64,000 bases of DNA from Hyphomicrobiales bacterium (GTDB lineage: Bacteria > Pseudomonadota > Alphaproteobacteria > Rhizobiales > RI-29): the NCBI GenBank assembly GCA_016125495.1, contig WGLQ01000029.1, positions 1-64,000 on the forward strand, written 5' to 3'. Below the pieces are notes generated by a model. The model was not told the origin of the DNA. It saw nothing but the letters and a program-made list of their open reading frames with translations, and ran no database searches. Shown piece by piece: positions 33,555 through 42,596 of the stretch (the stretch's first letter is position 1; each line of letters begins with the position of its first letter). A program made the translations under genes and the position numbers.

Positions 33555-36501
33555 TGCCTTTCGCCTCCCCTCCGGCGGCGCCATCGACCGTTCCCGCCCG
33601 CTTCGCTTTCGTTTCAACGGGTGGGAATACGTCGGCTACGAAGGCGACACCCTCGCCTCCGCGCTGCTCGCCAACGGCGTTTCCCTCACCGGCCGCAGCT
33701 TCAAGTATCATCGCCCGCGCGGCATCGTCGGCGCCGGCGTCGAAGAGCCCGCGAGCCTCGTCGAGCTTCAGGGTGGCGATGCGAGCGCGAACCAGCCGAT
33801 CACCGCGGTCAGGCTGCGCGAAGGGCTCGATGCCCGTTCCGTCAACTGCTGGCCGTCGCCGTCGTTCGACCTCATGGCGATCAACCAGTTGTTTTCCGGC
33901 TTGTTGCCGGCGGCCTTCTACTACAAGACCTTCATGTGGCCGGATTGGCATCTCTTCGAACCATTCATCCGCCGTGCGGCCGGCCTCGCCGGTGCGCCGG
34001 CCCGGCGCCCGGACAAGGGGCGTTACGAGAGCCGCAACTGGCACTGCGACGTCCTCGTGGTCGGTGCTGGGCCGGCCGGCCTCATGGCGGCACTGACTGC
34101 CGGGCGGGCCGGTTGCCGTGTCGTGTTGGTCGACGATCAATCGGAGCCGGGCGGCTCGCTGCTGGCGTGTCGCACCACCATCGACGGGTTGCCGGGTGTC
34201 GACTGGGCCGCCAAGGTCGCCGCCGAGCTGGACGCGATGCCGGACGTCGTGCGGCTCACCGATGCCACCGCCTGGGCAGTCAGAGAAAATAATTACGTGC
34301 TCGTGACAGAGCGCTCGCCCGATGTCGCGCACCTCCTCCAGCGCACCTGGCGCATTCGCGCCCGCCGTCTCATCGTCGCCGCCGGCGCCATCGAGCGGAT
34401 GCTGGTCTTCGAGGGCAATGATCGGCCGGGCGTCATGCTCGCCTCTGCCGCGCGCCGCTACGTCAATCGACATGCTGTCGTGCCCGGGCGCCGGGCGGTG
34501 ATCTTCGCCAACAATTCGAGCGCCTACGATGCTGCCGGTGATCTTGCGGCGGCGGGCATCGCGGTCGAGGCGATCGTCGATGCCCGGCCACACGGCGCGC
34601 CCGGTCAGGAGCGGTTGCCGGCCGGCACGCAACTGCGCGCCGGACATGTCGTTGCAAAGGCCCACGGCCGGCGCCGCGTCGACGGCGTTGCCATCCGCCC
34701 CATAGACGGCGGCCGTTCGGAGGATATCGACTGCGACCTTCTCTGCCTCTCTGGTGGCTGGTCGCCGACCGTGCATTTGTTTTCCCAGTCGCGCGGGCCG
34801 CTCGTCTATGACGAGACCATTGCCGCCTTTCGCCCGGGACCGGTGGCGGGGCCGTTCGCATGCGCGGGCGGCGCGGACGGAATATTCGACCTCGGTGGTG
34901 CAATGGCGTCCGGTGTCGCCGTGGCCGGGACCGCTATCGCCGCCCTCGGTACGTCGTCTTCTCCTGCGGCCTCGGATCTCTCCGTTCCCGCCACCCCGGG
35001 TGAGACGCCCTACGATATCCACTCCCTGTGGCACGTCGACGGCATGAAGCCGGGCGCCAAGGCTTTCGTCGACATCCAGAACGACGTCACCCTTTCCGAT
35101 GTCCATCTCGCGATCCGTGAGGGCTACGGAGCCGTCGAGCACGTCAAGCGCTACACCACGGCCGGCATGGGTTTCGATCAGGGAAAGACCGGTAACATCA
35201 ATGTGGTGGGGTCCGTCGCCCGCCGTCGCGGCATCGCCATGGAGGCGGTCGGCACCACGACGTTCCGCCCGCCCTACGTTCCGGTCGAATTCGGGGCGAT
35301 CGCGGGCTTGCGCGAGGAATCCGTCATCCTCCCCTATCGCCACACCCCGCTCACGGCCTGGCACGTCGAGAGGGGAGCGACGATGTACGAGGCCGGCGCC
35401 CGCTGGCGGCGTCCGGGATATTATCCCCTCCCCGGTGAAAGCTTTCAGGAGACCGTCGACCGCGAAAGCAGGGTGGTGCGGGAAGGAGCCGGTATCTACG
35501 ACGGCTCTCCCCTCGGCAAATTCGATATTCAGGGGCGCGACGCCGCGCGGCTCCTCGACATGCTCTACACCAACGATTTCGCATCCCTTGCGACCGGCAT
35601 GGGGCGCTACGGTCTGATGTTGAGCGACGATGGCCTGATCCTCGACGATGGCGTCACGATCAAGCTCGCCGACGACCACTACTGGATGTCGACATCGACG
35701 GGCAACGCCGACCTCGTCTACCGCCACATCGAGCATTTTCTCCAGATCGAGCGACCGGAGTGGGATGTCCGCGTGACGACCATGACCACCCGTTGGGCGA
35801 ATGCGACGGTCTGCGGCCCGAAGGCGCGCGAGGTCATGGAGGCCGCAGGCACCGATCTCGACCTTTCACCGTCGGCTTTTCCGTTCATGGCGATGCGAGA
35901 GGGAAGGGTTGCGGGTATTCCGGCGCGCGTCTGCCGCGTCAGCTTCACCGGCGAGCTGAGCTTCGAGGTGAACGTGCGCTCGCGCGATGCCCTCGCGCTC
36001 TGGGAGGCACTAATGGCTGCCGGCAAGGCGCATGGCATCACGCCGGTCGGCTCGGAGGGCAATCACGTGCTGCGGGTCGAGAAGGGGTTTCTCTCCCTCG
36101 GCCACGAGGCCGACGGCACCGTCGATGCCTTCGACCTCGGCATGGGTTGGATCGTCTCGAAGACGAAGGAGGATTTCATCGGCAAGCGCGCCATGGAGAT
36201 CCGGCGTGCCGGACCGGCGCCACGCCGCGAACTCGTCGGCCTCCTGCCGGCTGACCCGTCGCGTCTCGTGGCGGAAGGTGCTCCCTTGACGCCGGGCGGT
36301 CGCCGGGAACCGTCGGAAGGGCTGGTGACGGCTTGCGTCTGGAGCGTCGTTGCCGGCCGCACCGTCGCGCTCGGTCTCCTCGCCAATGGCCGCGCCCGTC
36401 ACGGCGAGACGGTCCATGCCCGCATGAAAGAGGATATCGCACCCATGGTCGTGACCAGACCATGCTTCCATGATCCGAAAGGCGAGCGGCTGAGGGGCTG
36501 A
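33544..36501 (+). CDS. soxA: Sarcosine oxidase alpha subunit
   Basis: 985 aa, the usual length. An N-terminal 2Fe-2S-ferredoxin-like fold without cluster cysteines (about 18-100) is followed by an NAD-binding domain (VVGAGPAG near 172-179) and, from about 600, a GcvT-type folate-binding domain. The C-terminal part transfers the methyl-derived carbon to tetrahydrofolate, giving 5,10-methylene-THF. The start overlaps soxD. Confidence 0.94.
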   Translation: MKHNAFRLPSGGAIDRSRPLRFRFNGWEYVGYEGDTLASALLANGVSLTGRSFKYHRPRGIVGAGVEEPASLVELQGGDASANQPITAVRLREGLDARSVNCWPSPSFDLMAINQLFSGLLPAAFYYKTFMWPDWHLFEPFIRRAAGLAGAPARRPDKGRYESRNWHCDVLVVGAGPAGLMAALTAGRAGCRVVLVDDQSEPGGSLLACRTTIDGLPGVDWAAKVAAELDAMPDVVRLTDATAWAVRENNYVLVTERSPDVAHLLQRTWRIRARRLIVAAGAIERMLVFEGNDRPGVMLASAARRYVNRHAVVPGRRAVIFANNSSAYDAAGDLAAAGIAVEAIVDARPHGAPGQERLPAGTQLRAGHVVAKAHGRRRVDGVAIRPIDGGRSEDIDCDLLCLSGGWSPTVHLFSQSRGPLVYDETIAAFRPGPVAGPFACAGGADGIFDLGGAMASGVAVAGTAIAALGTSSSPAASDLSVPATPGETPYDIHSLWHVDGMKPGAKAFVDIQNDVTLSDVHLAIREGYGAVEHVKRYTTAGMGFDQGKTGNINVVGSVARRRGIAMEAVGTTTFRPPYVPVEFGAIAGLREESVILPYRHTPLTAWHVERGATMYEAGARWRRPGYYPLPGESFQETVDRESRVVREGAGIYDGSPLGKFDIQGRDAARLLDMLYTNDFASLATGMGRYGLMLSDDGLILDDGVTIKLADDHYWMSTSTGNADLVYRHIEHFLQIERPEWDVRVTTMTTRWANATVCGPKAREVMEAAGTDLDLSPSAFPFMAMREGRVAGIPARVCRVSFTGELSFEVNVRSRDALALWEALMAAGKAHGITPVGSEGNHVLRVEKGFLSLGHEADGTVDAFDLGMGWIVSKTKEDFIGKRAMEIRRAGPAPRRELVGLLPADPSRLVAEGAPLTPGGRREPSEGLVTACVWSVVAGRTVALGLLANGRARHGETVHARMKEDIAPMVVTRPCFHDPKGERLRG

Positions 36502-36504
36502 ACC

Positions 36505-37035
36505 ATGGCTTACGTCGTCGAAGTCAAGCGCGAGCCTATGGCCGCGGTGCTCGATCTGAAGGGCCGCGGCACGACCGTCGCGGCCGTTCTCGCGCGCCTC
36601 GGCGCCAGTCTTCCCGACCGCCCCATGACGACGGCACGCGGTCCGGACCTTGCCGTCCACTGGATCGGCAAGGACCATTGGCTGTTGACGGCGCCGATCG
36701 CCGAGGAAGCGCGGATTGCCGTGGTCGCCGAGGAGGAGGCGGAACGCATGCGCGCCGGGGGCGCCAGCGCCGTGCTGCTGAGTGACGCCTACGCCTTCTT
36801 TTCGATCCGCGGTCGCGATGCGGGCGCCATCGTCGCGATCGCGAGCCCGCTCGACGTCCACTCGCGTGCCTTTCCCGAGGAGGGTGCCGCATTGACGGAG
36901 GCATTCGGCCTGCCGGCGCTCGTCGTTCGCCGGCCGGACGGCTTCGATCTCGCCGTCGAGCGCAGCTACGCCAACATGATCGCCGACTACCTCGCCCGCG
37001 CCACCACCGGCACCGGCGGCATTTCCCATCCCTGA
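36505..37035 (+). CDS. soxG: Sarcosine oxidase gamma subunit
   Basis: 176 aa, 3 nt after soxA. Sequence and size match the small GcvT-like gamma subunit (HWIGKDHWLLTAP, SDAYAFFSIRG, ERSYANMIADYL). It completes the soxBDAG order seen in other alphaproteobacteria and ends the operon. Confidence 0.92.
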   Translation: MAYVVEVKREPMAAVLDLKGRGTTVAAVLARLGASLPDRPMTTARGPDLAVHWIGKDHWLLTAPIAEEARIAVVAEEEAERMRAGGASAVLLSDAYAFFSIRGRDAGAIVAIASPLDVHSRAFPEEGAALTEAFGLPALVVRRPDGFDLAVERSYANMIADYLARATTGTGGISHP

Positions 37036-37078
37036 GCAGAGTGGAGGCCGTCCGGTCGCGGCCCGTCACTTCCTCTCC

Positions 37079-37909
37079 TCAGAGGTTCGCGATGAACCGC
37101 GACGCCTCGTGCGAGGCGACGGTGGCGCGCCGGATCAACTGGTCGAAATGCCGCGACAGGCGCTCGACCGTCGGGCGTGCCGTCAGCACCACGTAGATGT
37201 CGCCCATGTAGAGCGCGGCGCGCTGCTGACCGAAGACGGTGTAGGGCGCCGAATAGACCTCCCGACCGTCGTAGAGGTAGAGCCGCACGGTCGGATAGAG
37301 TTCATCGACGAGGCGGGCCATGTGCGCGAGCTGGCGGGCCCGCAGCGTCTCGGGCAACTCGCGCCAGATGTCTTCCCCGCGCTTGAGACCGAAGAGCCGT
37401 TCACGGGGCATGCAGATCTCCATGTCCGTTTCCGGTCGACGGGAATAGTCGAGCGCCTGCTCGGTGTGCTCCACCTTGATCTCGGTCGAGGGGCCGCTGC
37501 GCCGGCCGTGCTCGAAAGCAGTCACCTCGGGCAGCATGAGCAGGTCCGGGAGCCGCGAAGGCACATAGCGGATTTTCGCTCCGGCAACCTCCTTGCGCCA
37601 GGCCTCGAGGCGGGAGTCGTCGGCACCGCGCACCCCTTCCTCGATCTCGACGCTTTCGGAAACCTCCGTCGCCAGCGCATCCTCGTCCCGCAGCCCCAGC
37701 AACCAGTCGAGGCTGACACCCTGCGAATGGGCGATGTTGATCAGCGTTTCGGCGCGCGGCAGTCGTGGGCTGGCGTCGGACAGAACCTGAGCGAGCGCCG
37801 AACGGTCGACGTGCGCCGCTGCCGCGAGCCGCGCCTGGGTCAGCTGCATGCGCGCCATCAACTCGCGCAGCCGCACGCGGAAGACGGCAGCGATGTCGCG
37901 TTTGTCCAT
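37079..37909 (-). CDS. XRE-family transcriptional regulator
   Basis: 276 aa. An N-terminal HTH (about 8-70: MQLTQARLAAAAHVDRSALAQVL, read in parts) is followed by a linker and a C-terminal domain of about 190 residues rich in charged residues, resembling regulators found beside sarcosine and creatine catabolic genes. It converges on soxG and diverges from the desaturase gene across an AT-rich 147-nt region with inverted repeats, so it may control the rightward transcript, the sox operon or itself. Confidence 0.8.
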   Translation of the reverse strand: MDKRDIAAVFRVRLRELMARMQLTQARLAAAAHVDRSALAQVLSDASPRLPRAETLINIAHSQGVSLDWLLGLRDEDALATEVSESVEIEEGVRGADDSRLEAWRKEVAGAKIRYVPSRLPDLLMLPEVTAFEHGRRSGPSTEIKVEHTEQALDYSRRPETDMEICMPRERLFGLKRGEDIWRELPETLRARQLAHMARLVDELYPTVRLYLYDGREVYSAPYTVFGQQRAALYMGDIYVVLTARPTVERLSRHFDQLIRRATVASHEASRFIANL

Positions 37910-37933
37910 TTGATTACGGAATGAAACAATTGG

Positions 37934-37997
37934 TTACTAAAGAAAACATTCTGCAGTATGATTGCATCATTCTCAACCTGAAGTGAGCAATACTCAC
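37934..37997 (+). promoter_or_regulatory. Promoter and inverted repeats ahead of the desaturase gene
   Basis: TTACTA (37934-37939) and TATGAT (37957-37962) are 17 nt apart. An inverted repeat GAATGA (37919-37924)/TCATTC (37967-37972) brackets them, and GTGAG-CAATA-CTCAC follows at 37983-37997. These are plausible operator sites for the adjacent XRE regulator. The region is notably AT-rich for this genome. Confidence 0.4.
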
Positions 37998-38056
37998 GTT
38001 GTCGTGATCGCCCGGATCCGCCCAACGTCGTGCATCTGGCACGACGGAGCTGCGCC

Positions 38057-39145
38057 ATGGGCGATGCGAAGGGAATCAACGGCTTGGCGCCGCGGCACGG
38101 TGGTTCGACCGGGTCCGGCGCGGCGCGCGAGTGGCGGACGTTCGCCATGCTCGCGGTCTGCCACGCCGCCTGGCTTGCGGGCATCGCGGCCTTCGGTGGC
38201 ATGGGGGGCCCGCCGGCGTGGTTCGGGCTGATGCTCGCCATCTTCGCCACGACCCTGCACTCCTCGCTGCAGCACGAGGCCCTGCACGGCCATCCGACCC
38301 GCAACCCGCACCTCAACGAGGCTCTCGTCTTCCTGCCGATCGGGCTCGCCTACCCTTATCGCCGCTTTCGCCTGCTGCACCTGCGCCACCACCGCAACAC
38401 GCGCCTCACCGACCCCTACGACGATCCGGAAAGCTGGTTCGTCGCCGAGGGTGACTGGTCGCGCCTTTCGCCCGCGATGCGTCTCCTCCTGCGCTTCAAT
38501 GCGACTCTCCTCGGCCGCCTCCTCGTCGGTCCGGCGGTCGGCGTGATCGGGTTCCTCGTCAACGACATGCGGCTGATCGCTGCCGGCGACCGGCACGTCA
38601 TCGACGCCTGGCTTCGCCATCTCGCGGGGCTGGTGGTGGTGCTTGCGATCGTGGTGCTCTGGGCCGGCATCCATCCGTTGGTCTACGCGCTGGCCGTCGC
38701 CTATCCGGCACTTTCCATTCTCGGCATCCGCACCTTCGCCGAGCATCGCGCCGAGCCCGCCGTGCCGCACCGCTCGGTCATCGTCGAGAGCCGGGGGCCG
38801 TTCGCCCTGCTCTTCCTCAACAACAATCTGCACGCGCTGCACCACGCTGAACCGACCGTGGCATGGTACGACTTGCCGGCCCTCTACCGGCAGCGGCGTG
38901 ATGCGGTGCTGGCGGCCAACGGGCGGTATGTGTTCAATGGCTATCGCGAGATCTTCGCCCGCTTTTTCCTGCGCCAGGTGAACGGCGTCGTTCATCCGTT
39001 CCTCCACCGCCGGACGGATGCCACACTGGCGTCTGCGGCCGGCGTTGCGTCGAACGAAGCATCGCACGAAGTCGAGGTCCGCTCGGCGGACGGGGCAAGA
39101 GTCGAAATCGAAGGGCGCAGGAACATGGCAGGTGTGACCGGATGA
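38057..39145 (+). CDS. Membrane fatty-acid desaturase family protein
   Basis: 362 aa from the ATG at 38057 with GGAG upstream. Three histidine boxes for a di-iron site are present: QHEALHGH (72-79), HLRHH (108-112) and NNLHALHH, set between membrane helices. The family inserts double bonds or hydroxyl groups into acyl chains or small substrates at the inner membrane. Its end overlaps the PhnD-like gene (ATGA), an unexpected partner, so the substrate may not be a fatty acid. Confidence 0.82.
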   Translation: MGDAKGINGLAPRHGGSTGSGAAREWRTFAMLAVCHAAWLAGIAAFGGMGGPPAWFGLMLAIFATTLHSSLQHEALHGHPTRNPHLNEALVFLPIGLAYPYRRFRLLHLRHHRNTRLTDPYDDPESWFVAEGDWSRLSPAMRLLLRFNATLLGRLLVGPAVGVIGFLVNDMRLIAAGDRHVIDAWLRHLAGLVVVLAIVVLWAGIHPLVYALAVAYPALSILGIRTFAEHRAEPAVPHRSVIVESRGPFALLFLNNNLHALHHAEPTVAWYDLPALYRQRRDAVLAANGRYVFNGYREIFARFFLRQVNGVVHPFLHRRTDATLASAAGVASNEASHEVEVRSADGARVEIEGRRNMAGVTG

Positions 39146-39969
39146 TCCTCGCCTTCAGCTATTACGCGTTCGACGAGACGCGGGACGCCTGCGCAACGCT
39201 CGCCTCAGCGCTCGCCCGCGAACTGGAACGGGAGGGATTTTCCGGCATCGACGTGCGCCCGCCCGACGAGAGTGCGCGCCTCCATTGGCACGATCCACGC
39301 CTGCTCTTTTCGCAAACCTGTGGCCTGCCCTTCGTTCGCGAGGTCGCCAGGAGCGCCCAGCTCGTCGCCACCCCGCACTACGCCGCCGCCGGTTGCACCG
39401 GGCCCGACTACACGAGCGTCATCGTCGTTCGCAAGGATGACCCCGCCGCCTCACCCGCCGATCTCGTGGGACGTGTCGCCGCCGTGAACCGGTTCGATTC
39501 GCAGTCCGGCAGCAACGCCCTCTTTGCGGTCCTGCCGCCAGAGAGTGTCGATGCCCCCTTCCTCGAGCGTGTCGATTTGACCGGTGGGCACAACGCATCG
39601 GCCCTTCGGGTCGCCGAAGGGCGCGCGGATTGTGCCGCGATCGACTCGGTCTGCTGGGCCATGTTCAATCGTCATCAGCAAGACCTCGTTGCCCGCCTTC
39701 GCGTGATCGCTCGATCCCCGGCGCATCCCGGCCTGCCATTCATCACGGCACACGAGCGGGGCTCGCACGAGCTGGACCGCATTCGCCTGGCACTCTTTCG
39801 CATGCTCGCCGATCCATCGCCGGAGCTTGCTGCCGCCCGCCGGGCGATGCTGCTGGAAGGTGCGAGCGTTCTGGATGCCGCCGCCTATGGTTCCATTGCC
39901 GAGATGGATGCGTTCGTTGCGCCGCGCGTTGCGCCCTATCTGGATGTGACTGGTACCGCCGCGCATTGA
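39142..39969 (+). CDS. PhnD/periplasmic-binding-like protein without signal peptide
   Basis: 275 aa with the bilobed PhnD-type fold: early LAFSYYAFDETRDACATLA, QTCGLPFVREV, VVRKDDPAASPADLVGRVAAVN and DCAAIDSVCWAMF. Related proteins bind phosphonates or other anions for ABC importers, but here there is no signal peptide and no permease or ATPase gene nearby. The start overlaps the desaturase stop. It may be a cytosolic ligand-binding protein; ligand unknown. Confidence 0.7.
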   Translation: MILAFSYYAFDETRDACATLASALARELEREGFSGIDVRPPDESARLHWHDPRLLFSQTCGLPFVREVARSAQLVATPHYAAAGCTGPDYTSVIVVRKDDPAASPADLVGRVAAVNRFDSQSGSNALFAVLPPESVDAPFLERVDLTGGHNASALRVAEGRADCAAIDSVCWAMFNRHQQDLVARLRVIARSPAHPGLPFITAHERGSHELDRIRLALFRMLADPSPELAAARRAMLLEGASVLDAAAYGSIAEMDAFVAPRVAPYLDVTGTAAH

Positions 39970-40067
39970 CGCAATCGGGCGCTTGCCTGCCCGCCGTTCT
40001 GCGCTAGTTTCGGGCGCGAATGGATGGGCCGCGTCCGGCGGTCCGCAAGGAACCGGCAGGTGAAGAA

Positions 40068-42514
40068 ATGGCAGAGATACCGGGCCACGCGCGGGTGTGC
40101 ATTGTCGGCGGCGGCGTCATGGGCGTCGGCCTCCTCTATCATCTGGTCGAGGAGGGATGGACGGATGTCGTCCTCGTCGAAAAGGGCGAGTTGACGTCGG
40201 GTTCGACCTGGCACGCCGCTGGCCAGTGTCCGCAGTTCGTCGGCTCCTACAACCTCGCCAAGATCCACCTCGAGGGCACGCTCCTCTATCCGCGCCTCGA
40301 GGAATTGACCGGCCAGGCCGTGAGCTGGCACGGCTGCGGTGGCATCCGCCTCGCGCTCTCGGACGAAGAGGTCGACTGGTTCCACCGGGTCGAGGCGATG
40401 TCGCGCCTCATCGGCTACGAAAGTCACGTCATCGGCCCGGACGATATCCGTAAATATCATCCCTATATCGAGACCTCGGCGTCAAGGCCGGATTCCTCAC
40501 AGTGACGGACGGTCACGTCGCGCCCGCCGACGTCACGATGGCCATGGCCGCCGGCGCTCGGCGCAAAGGCGCGACCATCTCCAGGCGGAATCGCGTAACG
40601 AACATCGTGCGCGAGGCGAGCGGCGAGTGGCGGGTCGTCACCGAGAAGGGCGACATCGTCTGCGAGCACGTGGTCAACGCCGCGGGCTCCTATGCCGATG
40701 TGGTCGGCTCCTGGACCGGCCACAACGTGCCGATCGCCAACATGCTGCACCACTACATCATCACCGAACCGGTGCAGGAACTGATCGACCTCGCCCCGGA
40801 GCTGCCCGTCGTGCGCGATCCCTGGTCGCATTGCTACATCCGCGAGGAGACGAACGGCGTCCTCGTCGGGCCGTACGAGACATCGGGCGCGCGCACCTGC
40901 TTCGATGCCGGCGTTCCGTGGGATTTCGAGAACGAGCTCGTCCCCGACGAACTCGACCGCCTCACCCCCTGGCTCGAGCGCGCCACGGAGCGCATGCCGC
41001 TCTTCGCCAAGGCCGGTATAAAATCCGTGATCTCCGGGGCGATCACGCATACGCCGGACGGCAACTTCCTCCTCGGTCCGGCGCCCGGTGCTCCCAACTA
41101 CTGGATGTCGAACGGCGCCTCCATCGGCATCTGCCAGGGCGCGGGCGCAGGAAAGTACCTCGCCCAGTGGATGGTGCACGGCGCCGCCGAAATCAACATG
41201 GCGGAATTCGATCCGCGTCGCTTCGGCAACTGGGCAACGGCGGAATATGCCCGCGTGACCTCGGTGGACGACTACCAGCACATGTATACGTGCATGCCGC
41301 CGGGCCGCCAGCACGTCGTCGGGCGACCGGTTCGCGTTTCGAGTCTCCATGAGCGCTTGCGAACGCATGGCGCCCAGTTCCAGCAGGTCGCCGGCTGGGA
41401 GCGCGCCCGCTGGTACGCAGATGCCCCGACCACCGGTTCGGGACCCGGCGACGCGGAAAAGCATTCGTACCGCCGCTCGAATGCCTTCGAAGCGGTGCGG
41501 CGAGAGGCGCTGGCCGTGCGCCAGGGCGTCGGCCTCATGGATCTCTCCACCTTCGCCAAGTTCGAGGTCTCGGGTCGCGACGCCGCCGCCGTTCTCGATC
41601 GGCTCACCGCCAATAAGCTCCCCGGCAAGCCGGGTGGTATCGTGCTCTCGCACTTCCTCAACGAGGGCGGGCGCATCCTCGGCGAAGCGACGATCACGCG
41701 CATGGCGGGCGACTGGTTCTACGTACTCTCCGGAGCGACGGCCCAGCACGCCGATTTCCACCACATCCGCAACGCCGTACGCCCTGGCGAGGATGTGCGG
41801 ATCGACGACAAGACGGATGATTATGGAACGCTGGTTCTCGCCGGCCCGAAGGCGCGGGACGTGCTGGCTTCCGTTACCGCCGCCGATGTCTCGAATGCCG
41901 CCTTCCCCTGGCTGACGGGCCGCACGCTCGAGATCGCTGGCATTTCCGTCCACGCGCTACGCGTCAACTATGTCGGCGAACTCGGTTGGGAATTGCACGC
42001 CCCGATGGATGCGCTCCCTGCGGTCTTCGATGCACTGATGGCGGCGGGCCGCCCGCATGGGCTCCGCCTCTTCGGCACCTACGCCATGAACAGCCTCAGG
42101 ATGGAAAAGGCCTATCGCGGTTACGGCTCGGACATCACCACCGAGATCACGATGGTCGAAGGTGACATGGCGCGCTTCGTCGCCTGGTCGAAGCCGGACT
42201 TCATCGGTAAGGCCGCGACCGAGGCCTCGCGCCAGCAGGGTCCGCGCATTTCTCTCGTCTACCTCGAGGTCACTGTGGAAGATGCCGACTGTCTCGGCGG
42301 CGAGCCGGTCTATCACGCGGGCCGGCTGGTCGGTGTCACGACATCGGGTGCCTATGGGTTCGCGGTCGAAAAGTCCCTCGTCTTCGCCTACGTGGAGCCG
42401 GGCCTCGCTGCACCGGGCACCGAATTCACGATCCGCCTCATCGATCGGGACCGTTCGGCTCGCGTCATTGCTCAACCGGCATACGACCCGGCCAACGCGC
42501 GGTTGAAGAGCTGA
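40068..42514 (+). pseudogene. Dimethylglycine-dehydrogenase-type FAD oxidoreductase / GcvT fusion, broken by a -1 frameshift near 40480
   Basis: The N-terminal part (40068-40499) encodes an FAD fold VCIVGGGVMG and the STWHAAG motif whose His usually carries covalent FAD. After YHPYIET the frame runs to a stop at 40499-40501. The rest, in another frame with LGVKAGFLTVTDGHVAP continuing the family sequence, is open to 42514 with the FAD C-terminal half and a complete GcvT aminomethyltransferase domain. One base appears missing around 40478-40481. No other lesion is seen, so this is either a recent mutation or a sequence error. The intact product (about 810 aa) would oxidise dimethylglycine or a relative and feed sarcosine to SoxBDAG. 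Confidence 0.85.
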
Positions 42515-42530
42515 ACTGGCCAACGGCTTC

Positions 42531-42558
42531 CGCCCCGGTGGCCATGGCCACGGGCGGG
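42531..42558. terminator. Strong hairpin between convergent genes
   Basis: GTGGCCATGGCCAC is a perfect palindrome flanked by CCGCCC and GGGCGG (two-base bulge on the left). It lies between the dehydrogenase stop and the oppositely oriented DUF900 gene. No T-run. Confidence 0.45.
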
Positions 42559-42596
42559 AGCTGTTTGGCGGCGGACGCGATCGATCGCACGCACTT

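Noticed and set aside
33475-35736. 753-codon open frame on the minus strand, antisense to soxA
   Set aside because: It is a GC-rich antisense shadow of a fully recognised soxA; its translation shows no domain and is Arg/Gly/Asp-biased.
40470-40502. Programmed -1 ribosomal frameshift in the dimethylglycine-dehydrogenase-type gene
   Set aside because: No X-XXY-YYZ slippery heptamer or obvious downstream pseudoknot; a missing base is simpler.
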